Assembly (NCBI GenBank): GCA_013284265.1
Contig: JABTBR010000034.1
Coordinates: 1 to 64,000 of the forward strand
Direction: 5' to 3'
Origin: Oxalobacteraceae bacterium
GTDB lineage: Bacteria > Pseudomonadota > Gammaproteobacteria > Burkholderiales > Burkholderiaceae_D
Length of the DNA stretch: 64,000 bases
Position numbers and translations under genes: made by a program
Notes under the pieces: generated by a model
The model's input: only the letters and a program-made list of their open reading frames with translations
What the model was told of the DNA's origin: nothing
Databases searched by the model: none
Part shown: positions 1 to 8,128 of the stretch, piece by piece
Layout of the letters: each line of letters opens with the position of its first letter
Numbering within the stretch: position 1 is the first letter of the stretch

Positions 1-53
1 GCTCTTTGCCATGGGTTTTAAATCGGCCGCCGGCTCTTTGCCGAAGTTTTAAA
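1..53. repeat. Two partial copies of a GGCTCTTTGCC repeat at the window edge
   Basis: Bases 1-16 are the reverse complement of bases 8020-8035 with one mismatch, and GGCTCTTTGCCG at 32-43 is the exact reverse complement of 8025-8036. The two copies here also share a following GTTTTAAA stretch. The window therefore opens inside, or next to, further copies of the dispersed repeat seen complete near 8.05 kb. No gene is seen in 1-84. Confidence 0.6.
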
Positions 54-84
54 AGGCGAGCGGCTGCTGAAGATTGAGGAGCGC

Positions 85-594
85 CTATTTGCTCGCGATA
101 GCCTTGATCAGCACAAAAGCTTCGTGATGAATCGCCGGTTCGGCTTCCTTGAAGGCCTTGTCGGCCTTCTTGTAGGCTGGCTTGGCCAGTTCAATTTTTT
201 CGGCGGCACTCGGTTTGATTTCGACCACTCCAAGCGAGGCAGCGCTGTTATACGTCTGCTGCAGCACGCGCTGGCCATAGCTGGACTGGTAGAAACGCGT
301 CATCTCGGTGGCCGTCTCCAAGGTCAGCAGGCGTGCCACCGGTTCGGCCATGCGCTGGTAAATCGATTCGGCGCTGGTTTTATCCAGCTTGGCCATGATC
401 GCGTCGCGCTGTTTGGGGTCGGAATAGCGGCTCATGCCGGCGGTCATGCGCAGCATTTTTTCGGCCTGCATGGAGGCCAGCAGGTCGTGCGCGGCCTTGA
501 CCTGGGCGGCGTCCGGGGTGGCCGGAGCGGCCGCAGTGGCCAGATTTGCCAATGCCATCAGGGTGGCGACGGCCAGCAATTTCATCGATTTCAT
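85..594 (-). CDS. DUF2059-like secreted protein
   Basis: A 169-residue protein starting MKSMKLLAVATLMALANLATAA, a clear Sec signal peptide with probable cleavage after the AxA near residue 22, so it is periplasmic or secreted. The mature part is helical and Lys/Ala rich. The block FYQSSYGQRVLQQTYNSA around residue 103 resembles the DUF2059 signature seen in small periplasmic proteins of unknown role. No catalytic motif is visible. It is transcribed alone toward the window edge, separated by 174 bp from the diguanylate cyclase gene on the same strand. The DUF assignment comes from pattern memory and is moderate; the export prediction is firm. Confidence 0.6.
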   Translation of the reverse strand: MKSMKLLAVATLMALANLATAAAPATPDAAQVKAAHDLLASMQAEKMLRMTAGMSRYSDPKQRDAIMAKLDKTSAESIYQRMAEPVARLLTLETATEMTRFYQSSYGQRVLQQTYNSAASLGVVEIKPSAAEKIELAKPAYKKADKAFKEAEPAIHHEAFVLIKAIASK

Positions 595-689
595 GGTTTT
601 CCTTGGAAAGCGCGGCAGCGCCGTTTAAAACTGCATCATAGGGCCAAGCGGCAGGAAGCGGCCACACCACTGACACGGCAGCAATGAGC

Positions 690-785
690 CGGCCAGCCAA
701 TCGGCCCGCTATTCGGTCCGCCGATCGGCCCGCTATCTGGCCAGCTATTTGGTCCGCGATTCGGTCCGCTACTCGGCCAGCGCAT
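690..785. repeat. 12-bp tandem repeat, about 8 degenerate units
   Basis: Eight successive 12-bp units begin at 690, 702, 714, 726, 738, 750, 762 and 774, with a consensus close to CGGYCCGCTATT. The array overlaps the last codons and the TAG stop (769-771, minus strand) of the diguanylate cyclase gene and runs on into its 3' flank. Because 12 is a multiple of three, no unit change would shift the reading frame. The units have diverged at one to four positions, so this is an old or slowly evolving minisatellite. Confidence 0.8.
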
Positions 786-3129
786 AGCCGTCGCGGCCGT
801 TGCGCTTGGCTGCATACAGCGCGGTGTCGGCGCGGGCCACCAGTTCGGCGGCGCTTTCATGTTCATGCTCGAACAGGGCCACGCCGATGCTGGTGCTCAC
901 GCGCATCGGCCTTCCCTCCACGGTAAATTCCTCGCGCACGGCCTCGACGATCTTGTTGGCCAGCTGCGCCGCTTCCTCGCGGTTGTGCACCTGCTCGAAG
1001 ATGATGACGAACTCGTCGCCGGCCAGCCGCGCCACGGTATCGGTGATCCTGACATTGCCCACCAGCCGGCTGGCGAACTCTCTGAGCACGCAGTCGCCGG
1101 CGCCGTGGCCGAGGGAATCGTTGATGGCCTTGAAGTTGTCGATGTCCAGATAGGCCAGCGCCATCGGCAGGCGGTTGCGGCCCGCGCGGCCGATCGCCAG
1201 TTGCAGGATTTCTTCGAACATCAGGCGGTTGGCGATGCCGGTCAGGGTGTCGACCCGCGCCAGCTGGATCAGTTTTTCCTCGATCTCCTTCATGCGCGTG
1301 GTGTCGTGGGTGAGCGAATACACGCCCGCCACCACGCCATCGCGCCCCACGTCGGGCACGAAGGTGGTTTCGAGCGTGTGCAGGCCGCCGCGGAAATGTG
1401 CCTGCAGTTCGTAGGTGGCGATGCGGCCGCGGAAGGCGGTGCTCAGGTGCGGCTCGGCCTCCTCGAACTGGCGCTGGCCCACCCCTTCGGAGAGGTGCTT
1501 GCCAAGCAGCTGTTCCGGATCGATTTCCAGCCAGTGGCGCGAGGTGGCGTTGACGAACTGGAAGCGCAGGTCCTGGTCCAGATAGGCGATCAGCACTGGC
1601 AGGTTGTCGGCGATCAGGCGGATGCGCTGTTCGCTGGCGGCGATCTGCTGTTCGTAGCGCAGCCGTTCCGTCACATCATGCAGGAAGGCGGTGGCGTAGT
1701 ACTCCTCGCCGTGTTTGAGCGCGCCGATGGATAGCTCGATCGGAATCTCGTGGCCGTCGCGGTGCAGGGCGGTCAGGCGCACGCGGGTATTGACCACCGG
1801 GCCGACGCCGCTGCTGGCGAAGCGGGCGATGCCGGCATGGTGTGCCTCGCGCAAGGCGGGCGGGATGATCAGTTCGGCCACGTCGCGGCCCACCGCCTGC
1901 TCGCGGGTCCAGCCGAAGGTGCGCTCGGCCTGGGTGTTCCATTCCGTGATGATGCCGTGATGGTCGCTGCTGACGATGGCATCGGGCGCGCGCTCGAGGA
2001 TGGTACGGATCAGCGACTCGCTGTCGCGGGTCTGCTCCTGCGCGCTTTCGCGCTCGGACATCAGCACATGGAAGGCGGTGCTGAGTTCGCCGATTTCGTC
2101 GCGCCGGCGCCGCTGCAGCACGCCGATCGCGGATTTGCCGTTGCGGATATCGGCGATGTTGCGGCGCAGCCGGCCCAGCGGCTTGAGCATGACCATGATG
2201 GCGGCCCAGGCCACCGCGCCGGCGATGGCGGCAAACACGGTGGCGGCGATGATGGCGCGGTGGCGCATCTCGATCATCGGCGCGAACGCTTCGTTGGTGG
2301 GGAAGCGCACGCCCAGCACCCAGTTGATGGATTTCAGGCGTTTGTAGGCATAGATGCCGGCGTTGCCGTCCTTGTTGGTGGCCTCGGTCCAGCCTTCGAA
2401 GCCTTCCAGCGCCATTTCGGTGGCCTGGTTGTAGCCGGGGCGGGCGTTGATATGTTCGAGCAGGCGTTTCTTGTTGGGGTGGTGCACCAGGATGCCCTCG
2501 GCCGTCATGATGAACATGAAGCCGGTCTTGCCTGGCTTCTGGGCGCTGATCTGGTCGAAAAAGGGCGAGTTGTCCAGGTCGATCGAACCGGCGATCACCA
2601 GCGCTACCTCGCCGTCCCGGTCGAACACGGGCTGGGTGATCAGCACCACCGGCATGCCGGACAACTGGCTGCGGAAGGGGGCGGAAATGACGCCGGCCTT
2701 GAGGGTCATGGTGTCGTCGAAGTAGACCTTGCCGGCCGCGCTCAGCGTCGCTTCGGCATTGCTGTCGCGCGCGCTGTGCTGCAGGCGGCCCTGGCGGTCG
2801 AAGGTCACCAGATTGTAGAAGCTGTTGCGGACCGTGGGGTGCTCGTCGAAAAAATCCTGCATGCGGCGCGGGTCGCGGCGCGCCTCCTCGGGCACGCTCT
2901 CGGCCAGTTCGGCCAGCAGCAGGCGCTTGGCGCCCAGCTGATCGTCCAGATGGGCGGCGGCGGCCGTCAGCAGCGCGTATTGCTGGTCGCCGATGATGAA
3001 CTTCATGTCGCGCTCGGCCAGCACCATGGCGACCCAGGTGACGATGATGGTCGCGGCGAGTACGAGCAGGATGACCACTCCGGTCATGCGGAATTTCAGG
3101 CTGCGTTGCAAAAAGAGGGGAACGGCCAT
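769..3129 (-). CDS. Membrane sensor diguanylate cyclase (Cache-HAMP-PAS-PAS-GGDEF)
   Basis: A 786-residue inner-membrane protein that should make cyclic di-GMP in response to a periplasmic signal. Order: TM1 near 17-37, a periplasmic Cache-type sensor of about 250 residues, TM2 near 297-317, a HAMP linker, two PAS domains (the first containing the block EWNTQAERTFGW), then a C-terminal GGDEF domain. The active-site loop reads AGDEF (703-707), a tolerated variant. RITD sits five residues before it, matching an RxxD product-inhibition I-site. No EAL domain follows. I chose the ATG at 3129 because the protein there begins just before TM1; in-frame starts at 3168 and 3231 are possible and none has a strong ribosome site. 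The stop lies inside a 12-bp tandem repeat. Confidence 0.88.
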   Translation of the reverse strand: MAVPLFLQRSLKFRMTGVVILLVLAATIIVTWVAMVLAERDMKFIIGDQQYALLTAAAAHLDDQLGAKRLLLAELAESVPEEARRDPRRMQDFFDEHPTVRNSFYNLVTFDRQGRLQHSARDSNAEATLSAAGKVYFDDTMTLKAGVISAPFRSQLSGMPVVLITQPVFDRDGEVALVIAGSIDLDNSPFFDQISAQKPGKTGFMFIMTAEGILVHHPNKKRLLEHINARPGYNQATEMALEGFEGWTEATNKDGNAGIYAYKRLKSINWVLGVRFPTNEAFAPMIEMRHRAIIAATVFAAIAGAVAWAAIMVMLKPLGRLRRNIADIRNGKSAIGVLQRRRRDEIGELSTAFHVLMSERESAQEQTRDSESLIRTILERAPDAIVSSDHHGIITEWNTQAERTFGWTREQAVGRDVAELIIPPALREAHHAGIARFASSGVGPVVNTRVRLTALHRDGHEIPIELSIGALKHGEEYYATAFLHDVTERLRYEQQIAASEQRIRLIADNLPVLIAYLDQDLRFQFVNATSRHWLEIDPEQLLGKHLSEGVGQRQFEEAEPHLSTAFRGRIATYELQAHFRGGLHTLETTFVPDVGRDGVVAGVYSLTHDTTRMKEIEEKLIQLARVDTLTGIANRLMFEEILQLAIGRAGRNRLPMALAYLDIDNFKAINDSLGHGAGDCVLREFASRLVGNVRITDTVARLAGDEFVIIFEQVHNREEAAQLANKIVEAVREEFTVEGRPMRVSTSIGVALFEHEHESAAELVARADTALYAAKRNGRDGYALAE

Positions 3130-3269
3130 CGCGCGGGGATCGTTAAGGTACAGCGTGGAGTATTGCATACACCAGACGGCCTGACCATGAAATGTGTTGC
3201 CCACGGTACAATTCGTACTCCTGCGCCGCAACGGGCCGGCGCGCAGCGGGCAAGGAAGGGAAGGGCGGG

Positions 3270-3920
3270 ATGTTAAAAGCGGTACTGTGGGATAACGACG
3301 GCGTGCTGGTGGACACCGAGCAGCTGTTTTATGAGGCCAACCGGGACCTGTTCCGGCCGCATCAGATCGAGTTGAGCGAACGCCAGTTCTTCGACTGGTA
3401 CCTGGCCGACAATTGCGGGGCCTGGCATCTGCTGGCCGAGCGCGGCTTTACGCTGGAGCAGATGAACGCGATGCGCGATGGCCGCAACGCCCGGTATGCG
3501 CTGCGGCTGGCCCGGGAGACCATTCCGGCCATCGCCGGCGTGAGCGCGCTGCTGGAGCGCCTGGCGCCGCGCCTGCGCATGGGCGTGGTCACCAGCTCGA
3601 CCACCGAGCACTTCGACATCATCCACGCGCGCCTGGATCTGCGGCGCCACTTTGAATTCATCCTGACGGCCGAGACCTACGTCCACAGCAAGCCGTCGCC
3701 GGAACCTTATCTGCTGGGGCTGGAGCGGCTGGGCCTGGACGCGGCCGACTGCGTGGTGGTGGAGGATTCGCCGCGCGGCCTGCAGGCGGCGCGATCGGCC
3801 GGCCTGCGCTGCATCGTGCTGCGCCATGCGCTGACCCGCCACCATGACTTTCCCGGCGCGCTGCGGGTGGTCGACGATATGGCGCAGCTGCGACAGGCGC
3901 TCGAACAATTGATGGCCTGA
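3270..3920 (+). CDS. HAD-superfamily hydrolase (beta-phosphoglucomutase-like subgroup)
   Basis: 216 residues. Motif I is DNDGVLVDTE at residues 8-17, the nucleophile Asp and DxD pair of HAD phosphatases. A helical cap follows (to about 85), then motif II VVTSSTT, a motif III lysine in HSKPSPEPY and motif IV VVVEDSPRG. This layout suits a small cytosolic phosphatase or phosphomutase acting on sugar phosphates; the substrate cannot be read from sequence. The ATG at 3270 is favoured over earlier in-frame starts because AAGGGAAGGGCGGG lies directly upstream and residue 1 is right before the first beta strand. It diverges from the diguanylate cyclase gene. Confidence 0.85.
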   Translation: MLKAVLWDNDGVLVDTEQLFYEANRDLFRPHQIELSERQFFDWYLADNCGAWHLLAERGFTLEQMNAMRDGRNARYALRLARETIPAIAGVSALLERLAPRLRMGVVTSSTTEHFDIIHARLDLRRHFEFILTAETYVHSKPSPEPYLLGLERLGLDAADCVVVEDSPRGLQAARSAGLRCIVLRHALTRHHDFPGALRVVDDMAQLRQALEQLMA

Positions 3921-3940
3921 CGGCGCGCAAGCGCCGCCTT
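3921..3940 (+). terminator. Possible weak terminator after the HAD gene
   Basis: CGGCGC and GCGCCG form a perfect 6-bp stem around a GCAA tetraloop directly after the stop codon. Only CCTT follows, with no real U tract, so intrinsic termination would be weak or would need Rho. Confidence 0.35.
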
Positions 3941-4159
3941 AGCGCGGCGTTGGCGCCGAAGCGGGCGCCAAGTGTTGGTTCAATGCGGCATCCTGCCTGT
4001 GTGCCGGGAATGAAATATTGCCGATTACTCCACATGCATGTACACTCGTTCGCACTTGCGTGTAGCAGTCCAGTGGTGGCGTCGCTGCCGGTCCGCGCGC
4101 GCCTTGGTCTTCGCCCTAACCCTGCCGGATGGCTGCAGCTTGCGCGGCCCGCTGGCGCA

Positions 4160-4165
4160 TATAAT
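4160..4165 (+). promoter_or_regulatory. Candidate -10 element of the methyltransferase operon
   Basis: A perfect TATAAT ends 14 bp before the GTG start of the methyltransferase. No good -35 is found at 16-18 bp spacing. If used, transcription would begin close to 4172-4175, giving a leader of only a few bases. Confidence 0.4.
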
Positions 4166-4179
4166 AATGACGCCCAACC

Positions 4180-5577
4180 GTGTATTCACAAACGCAAATC
4201 GATCCGCTGGTCAGTTTTCGTAGCGCTCAGGGCGAGGCGGTGCGCGGTACCATCGTCAATCTCCAGCGCAAGTCGCTGGTCATGGAAGTCTACAATCCCT
4301 ATTCGATCGTCCAGGTCAGCGAGATGCTGTACGAGTTGACGATACGGCTGGGTAGCCGCAGCGCCTATGTGGGCTCGGCGGTGGTGATCAGCATGGTCAA
4401 TACCGGCCTGACGGCGCTGGTGTCGTGCACCCTGATCGACGAGTGGCGCGAACTGAGCGACCTGAAGGAAGTGGCGCTGCTGCCTGGCGCCGTGGGACGC
4501 GAGTCGGCCAGCTTCGTGCGCGACTGGGCCGAACGCTTCCGCATCGGCCGCGACTACCAGATCGTCATCAATGAAATGCGCGCCTTCCTGTCGGAGGTGT
4601 CGCGCTGGGTCGAGCAGGTTGACCTGGCCGACTCGCTGCCGCGCCAGGATGCCCAGCTGCGTCCCGACCTGTTCTACGAACTGGCTACGCCGCTGATGGC
4701 GCAAACCCATGAATACCTGGTGCGCCTGGAGCATGAAGCATCCCGCATCGATCCCGAACTGGCGCCGGTGCACCGCTCCTTCGCCCAGGCCGCGCTGCAT
4801 CCCTTGATCCTGCGCGCGCCCTTCGTGTTCCGCACCTTTACCAAGCCGCTCGGCTATGCCGGCGACTACCAGATGGTCAACCAGTTGCTGGACGATCCGC
4901 GCCAGGGGCCGAGCACCTACTTCCAGATCGTCAATGCGGCCTTCCTGCAAACGCCGGTGGCCGCCGCCCACCGCAACCGCATCGATATCCTGGTCGGTTT
5001 CCTCAAACGCCAGGCCGATGCGGCGCGCCGCGCCGGCCGGCCTTACCGCATCCTCAACATCGGCTGCGGGCCGGCGGCCGAAGTACAGCGCTTCCTGCGC
5101 GAGTATCCGGAACCGCATTGGCTGTCCTTCGAGCTGCTCGACTTCAGCGAGGAGACGCTGGGCTGGACCAGCGCCCGTCTGGCCGCGCTGGTGGCCGAGC
5201 GCGGCATCGAGGTGGCGGTGGCCTTCGTGCAGGATTCGGTGCATCAGTTGCTGAAACGGCGCGGCAAGCCCGACGCCGATGCGCGCGAATTCGACGCGGT
5301 CTACTGCGCCGGCCTGTTCGACTACCTGTCCGACAAGGTCTGCGCGCGCCTGATGAGCCATTTCGCCAGCCGCACCCGTTCCGGCGGCACGCTGCTGGTG
5401 ACCAATGTGCACTCGAATAATCCGGGCAGGCATGGCATGGAACATCTGCTCGAGTGGCACCTGATCTATCGAAACGAGGCCGGCCTCGCAGGCCTGCTGC
5501 CGGAACAGTCGCGCGATCGCAGGATCTATGTGGATGCGACCGGCGTGAACCTGTTCGCCGAAGTGAGTATCGCGTGA
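4180..5577 (+). CDS. PhcB-like SAM-dependent methyltransferase with N-terminal PilZ-like region
   Basis: 465 residues. About the first 110 residues are beta-rich and PilZ-like (GEAVRGTIVNLQRKSLVMEV), without a clear RxxxR c-di-GMP motif. The remainder is a class I methyltransferase: KPLGYAGDYQMVN near 225, the SAM loop ILNIGCGPAAEVQRFL near 292, an acidic strand end FELLDFS, and DAVYCAGLFDYLSD plus EWHLIYRN toward the C-terminus. These blocks are typical of proteins annotated as 3-hydroxypalmitic acid methyl ester (extracellular factor) biosynthesis proteins, the PhcB family. The last codons overlap the kinase start (GTGA), so the genes are coupled. Start is GTG with a poor ribosome site. Family membership is fairly sure; production of a quorum signal is inference. 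Confidence 0.65.
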   Translation: MYSQTQIDPLVSFRSAQGEAVRGTIVNLQRKSLVMEVYNPYSIVQVSEMLYELTIRLGSRSAYVGSAVVISMVNTGLTALVSCTLIDEWRELSDLKEVALLPGAVGRESASFVRDWAERFRIGRDYQIVINEMRAFLSEVSRWVEQVDLADSLPRQDAQLRPDLFYELATPLMAQTHEYLVRLEHEASRIDPELAPVHRSFAQAALHPLILRAPFVFRTFTKPLGYAGDYQMVNQLLDDPRQGPSTYFQIVNAAFLQTPVAAAHRNRIDILVGFLKRQADAARRAGRPYRILNIGCGPAAEVQRFLREYPEPHWLSFELLDFSEETLGWTSARLAALVAERGIEVAVAFVQDSVHQLLKRRGKPDADAREFDAVYCAGLFDYLSDKVCARLMSHFASRTRSGGTLLVTNVHSNNPGRHGMEHLLEWHLIYRNEAGLAGLLPEQSRDRRIYVDATGVNLFAEVSIA

Positions 5578-6938
5578 CGGGGCGCCCACCCAGTCTGATC
5601 GAACAGGGGCTGCACGACAGCTACGACAGTGTCTTGCGCCAGTTCCGGCTTGAATTTAGCCGCGGCGGCGCCTACACCGGCATCGCCCTGATCATGCTTG
5701 GCCTGGCGCTGGACCGGGCCCTGTATCCCACGCTGGCGCTGGAGTTCGCGCTGGCGCGCCTGCTGGTGTGCGTGCTGATCTTCGGCCTCATTGTGCTGAT
5801 GCGCTGCGACGCCGGCAAGCGCCATATCCAGTGGCTCACCTTCACCTGGCTGCTGCTGCCGCAGCTGATGATCGCCTGGATGATCAGCGTGACCGACGGG
5901 GCGACTTCGATCTATTACGTGGGCCTGACGCTGGCGATTTATTCGTCCGGGATCGTGCTGGCCTTCGGACTATGGCAGAACATCGTGTTCGGCAGTATCA
6001 CCTATCTGCTGTACGCGGCCGCCTGCGCGGTGCATCCCGCCGGGATCGAACTGCGCGGCGTGTTCGTCGTCAATTCCCTGTTCCTGCTGATGTCGGCGGC
6101 GGTCGGCGCGGTCTTCACCTTCTATAACGAACGGGCGCGCTACATGCTGTACCGCCTGAAGACCGAGGTGGCGCAAAAGAACCGCCAGCTCGAAATCACC
6201 AATAAGGACCTGTCCGACATCAAGGGCCAGATGCTGCAGCAGGAGAAAATGGCGGCGCTGGGCACCCTGTCGGCAGGCCTGCTGCATGAGGTGAACAATC
6301 CGGTCAACTTCTGCCTGATGGCGATCGACATCGCCGCCGAGGAACCGGTGGCGCGCGCCAGCCCGCTGCTCAGCGAGTGCCTGGCCGACGCCAGGCAGGG
6401 CATGCTGCGGGTCCAGCACATCGTATCGGATTTGAAGACCTTCGCCTACCGCAAGGACGGCAGCGATTTCCTGTCGGCCCAGTTCCTGTTCGAGCATGCC
6501 CTCGGTTCGGCAATCCGCCTGGTGGGCCACGAAATGAAGGGCGTCGACGTCAAGCGCGAACTGCCTTTCGACACCATGGTGCGCGGCGACGAGGCGGCCA
6601 TCATCGGTGTGCTGATCAATTTATTCAGCAATGCCATCGCGGCGATGCGCAAGGCAGGACGCTCGCCGCCGGCGCTGGTGGTGGCGGCCAAATGGCAGCA
6701 GGACCGCCTGCATGTGGCGGTGCGCGACAACGGTCCCGGCATCGCGCCCGAGCATCTGGCGCGGGTGTTCGAACCTTTCTTTACCACGCGCGCAGTGGGG
6801 CAGGGCCTGGGTCTGGGCCTGAGTATCAGCTATAGCGTGATCGAGCGCCACGGCGGCCTGCTGACGGCCGACAGCGTGGTGGGCGAATGGACCACGATGA
6901 TGTTCGACCTGCCGCGTGCGGCAACGGAGCTCATATGA
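5574..6938 (+). CDS. Membrane sensor histidine kinase, PhcS-like
   Basis: 454 residues from a GTG that overlaps the methyltransferase stop. The N-terminal half (about 25-185) holds around six hydrophobic helices and no periplasmic domain, suiting detection of a membrane-soluble ligand. A short coiled coil (KTEVAQKNRQLEITNKDL) leads to the H-box LLHEVNNPVNF. The ATPase domain has an N-box (NLFSNAIAAM), DNGPGI, FEPFFTT and GLGLGLSIS. This matches the layout of PhcS, the 3-OH-PAME sensor of Ralstonia. The stop overlaps the regulator start (ATGA). An in-frame ATG at 5454 inside the methyltransferase gene is possible but unlikely. Confidence 0.72.
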   Translation: MTGRPPSLIEQGLHDSYDSVLRQFRLEFSRGGAYTGIALIMLGLALDRALYPTLALEFALARLLVCVLIFGLIVLMRCDAGKRHIQWLTFTWLLLPQLMIAWMISVTDGATSIYYVGLTLAIYSSGIVLAFGLWQNIVFGSITYLLYAAACAVHPAGIELRGVFVVNSLFLLMSAAVGAVFTFYNERARYMLYRLKTEVAQKNRQLEITNKDLSDIKGQMLQQEKMAALGTLSAGLLHEVNNPVNFCLMAIDIAAEEPVARASPLLSECLADARQGMLRVQHIVSDLKTFAYRKDGSDFLSAQFLFEHALGSAIRLVGHEMKGVDVKRELPFDTMVRGDEAAIIGVLINLFSNAIAAMRKAGRSPPALVVAAKWQQDRLHVAVRDNGPGIAPEHLARVFEPFFTTRAVGQGLGLGLSISYSVIERHGGLLTADSVVGEWTTMMFDLPRAATELI

Positions 6939-7960
6939 GCAGCACTACCTCGCAACAGAACCAAGGAAACGATATGAGCGATCCCCTGAGACAGGCGCCG
7001 GCCATTTTATATGTTGACGACGAAGCGAACGCCCTGAAATACTTCCAGCGCGCGATCAGCCCGCTGGCACCCGTGATCACCGCCGAGTCGGTGGAGGAGG
7101 GCAAGCGCCTGCTCGACCTGCATGCCGACAGCTTGATGGTGCTGGTATCCGACCAGCGCATGCCTGGCGCGAACGGCAATGAGCTGCTGTACTACGCCTG
7201 GGACCGCTACCCGCAGATGGTGCGCATCCTGACCACCGCGTATTCGGAGCTGGAACACACGATCGACGCGGTCAATCAGGGCAAGATCCATCGCTATCTG
7301 CAAAAGCCGTGGGATATCTCGGCGCTGCGCATGGAACTGCGCCAGGCGCTGGAACTGGCCCGGCTGCGCCAGGATCACGGTCTGCTGCTACGGGAAAAAC
7401 TGCTGATCCGCCAGCAGCAGGCGGTGGCCAACCGGATCGCCATGCTGTATTCCCTGTGCGCGGGGCTGGTGATGGAGGCGCCGATGGTGGCCGTGGAAGC
7501 GAGCCTGGCGGCGGCCGTCAGTGCCGGCCTGAACCCGCCCGAGCCGGACTGGCTGTTGATGAACTATTCCGAACTGGTCAGCGCCGAAGCCTTCCGCAGT
7601 GCTGGCCTGGCCACGCAGATGCGCAGCCATCTGGCGCGCCTGGAGCAGCGCTGCCCGGGCAGTGAGTGCGAGCAGGTGCTGCTGTTGCTGGCCGAGCAGT
7701 TCGGCAATGCTTTCCGTGCCACGGGACCGGACAGCGGCGTGTTCCTGAATCTGCAAGTGTTGACCGAGTTCCTGGAAGCGCCGGTGGAGCGCCCGGTCTC
7801 GTCAGGGCATGCGTTCTGGATGGCCTGTTTGCTGTGGTTGAGCAAACGCGGCAAGTCGCTCGACATGACGGGGGTGGCCGATGGCGTGGAATGTACGCTG
7901 GTGGCGGCCGATACCGAGCACAGTATGGAACAGTTGGCGGCCTGGATAGAACAGTTCTGA
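6935..7960 (+). CDS. Response regulator, PhcQ-like
   Basis: 341 residues. The receiver domain starts at AILYVDDEANALKYF, has the phosphoacceptor Asp in VLVSDQRMPG, the switch Thr in ILTTAYSE and the Lys in LQKPW. The C-terminal 200 residues are helical with no DNA-binding or catalytic motif that I can name, as in PhcQ-type regulators. GGAG lies 8 bp before the ATG at 6935, which overlaps the kinase TGA. A second ATG at 6974 has AAGGAA upstream and could be the real start. It should receive phosphate from the kinase encoded just upstream. The Ralstonia operon also has a PhcR gene; none is present here. Confidence 0.72.
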   Translation: MSSTTSQQNQGNDMSDPLRQAPAILYVDDEANALKYFQRAISPLAPVITAESVEEGKRLLDLHADSLMVLVSDQRMPGANGNELLYYAWDRYPQMVRILTTAYSELEHTIDAVNQGKIHRYLQKPWDISALRMELRQALELARLRQDHGLLLREKLLIRQQQAVANRIAMLYSLCAGLVMEAPMVAVEASLAAAVSAGLNPPEPDWLLMNYSELVSAEAFRSAGLATQMRSHLARLEQRCPGSECEQVLLLLAEQFGNAFRATGPDSGVFLNLQVLTEFLEAPVERPVSSGHAFWMACLLWLSKRGKSLDMTGVADGVECTLVAADTEHSMEQLAAWIEQF

Positions 7961-8019
7961 GAGGGCGCCGCGCACGCCGGTGGCGTTGGCTGGCTTCGGC
8001 GTGCCGCAATGCTGTTAGC

Positions 8020-8080
8020 ACCCACGGCAAAGAGCCGGGGTCTGACCCGGCGGGTCAGACCCCAGATGTGAGCCGTGGGT
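8020..8080. repeat. Nested palindromic repeat (REP-like) between convergent genes
   Basis: A perfect 12-bp inner inverted repeat, GGGGTCTGACCC at 8037-8048 and GGGTCAGACCCC at 8052-8063, has a 3-base loop. An outer 9-bp inverted repeat, ACCCACGGC at 8020-8028 and GCCGTGGGT at 8072-8080, encloses it. A TTTT run follows. Parts of the left flank recur inverted at the start of the window, so it belongs to a dispersed family. Between convergent genes it could end transcription from both sides. Confidence 0.8.
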
Positions 8081-8128
8081 TTTGGCGGGAGCCGCCGGCC
8101 CCTTAGCCTGGCCCTCCGGCAATTTATT

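Noticed and set aside
690..785. CRISPR array
   Set aside because: Units are 12 bp, contiguous and without unique spacers, so it is a minisatellite. No cas genes occur.
4186..5589. 467-codon minus-strand frame opposite the methyltransferase
   Set aside because: His/Gln/Arg-rich translation without motifs, typical of a shadow of a GC-rich gene.
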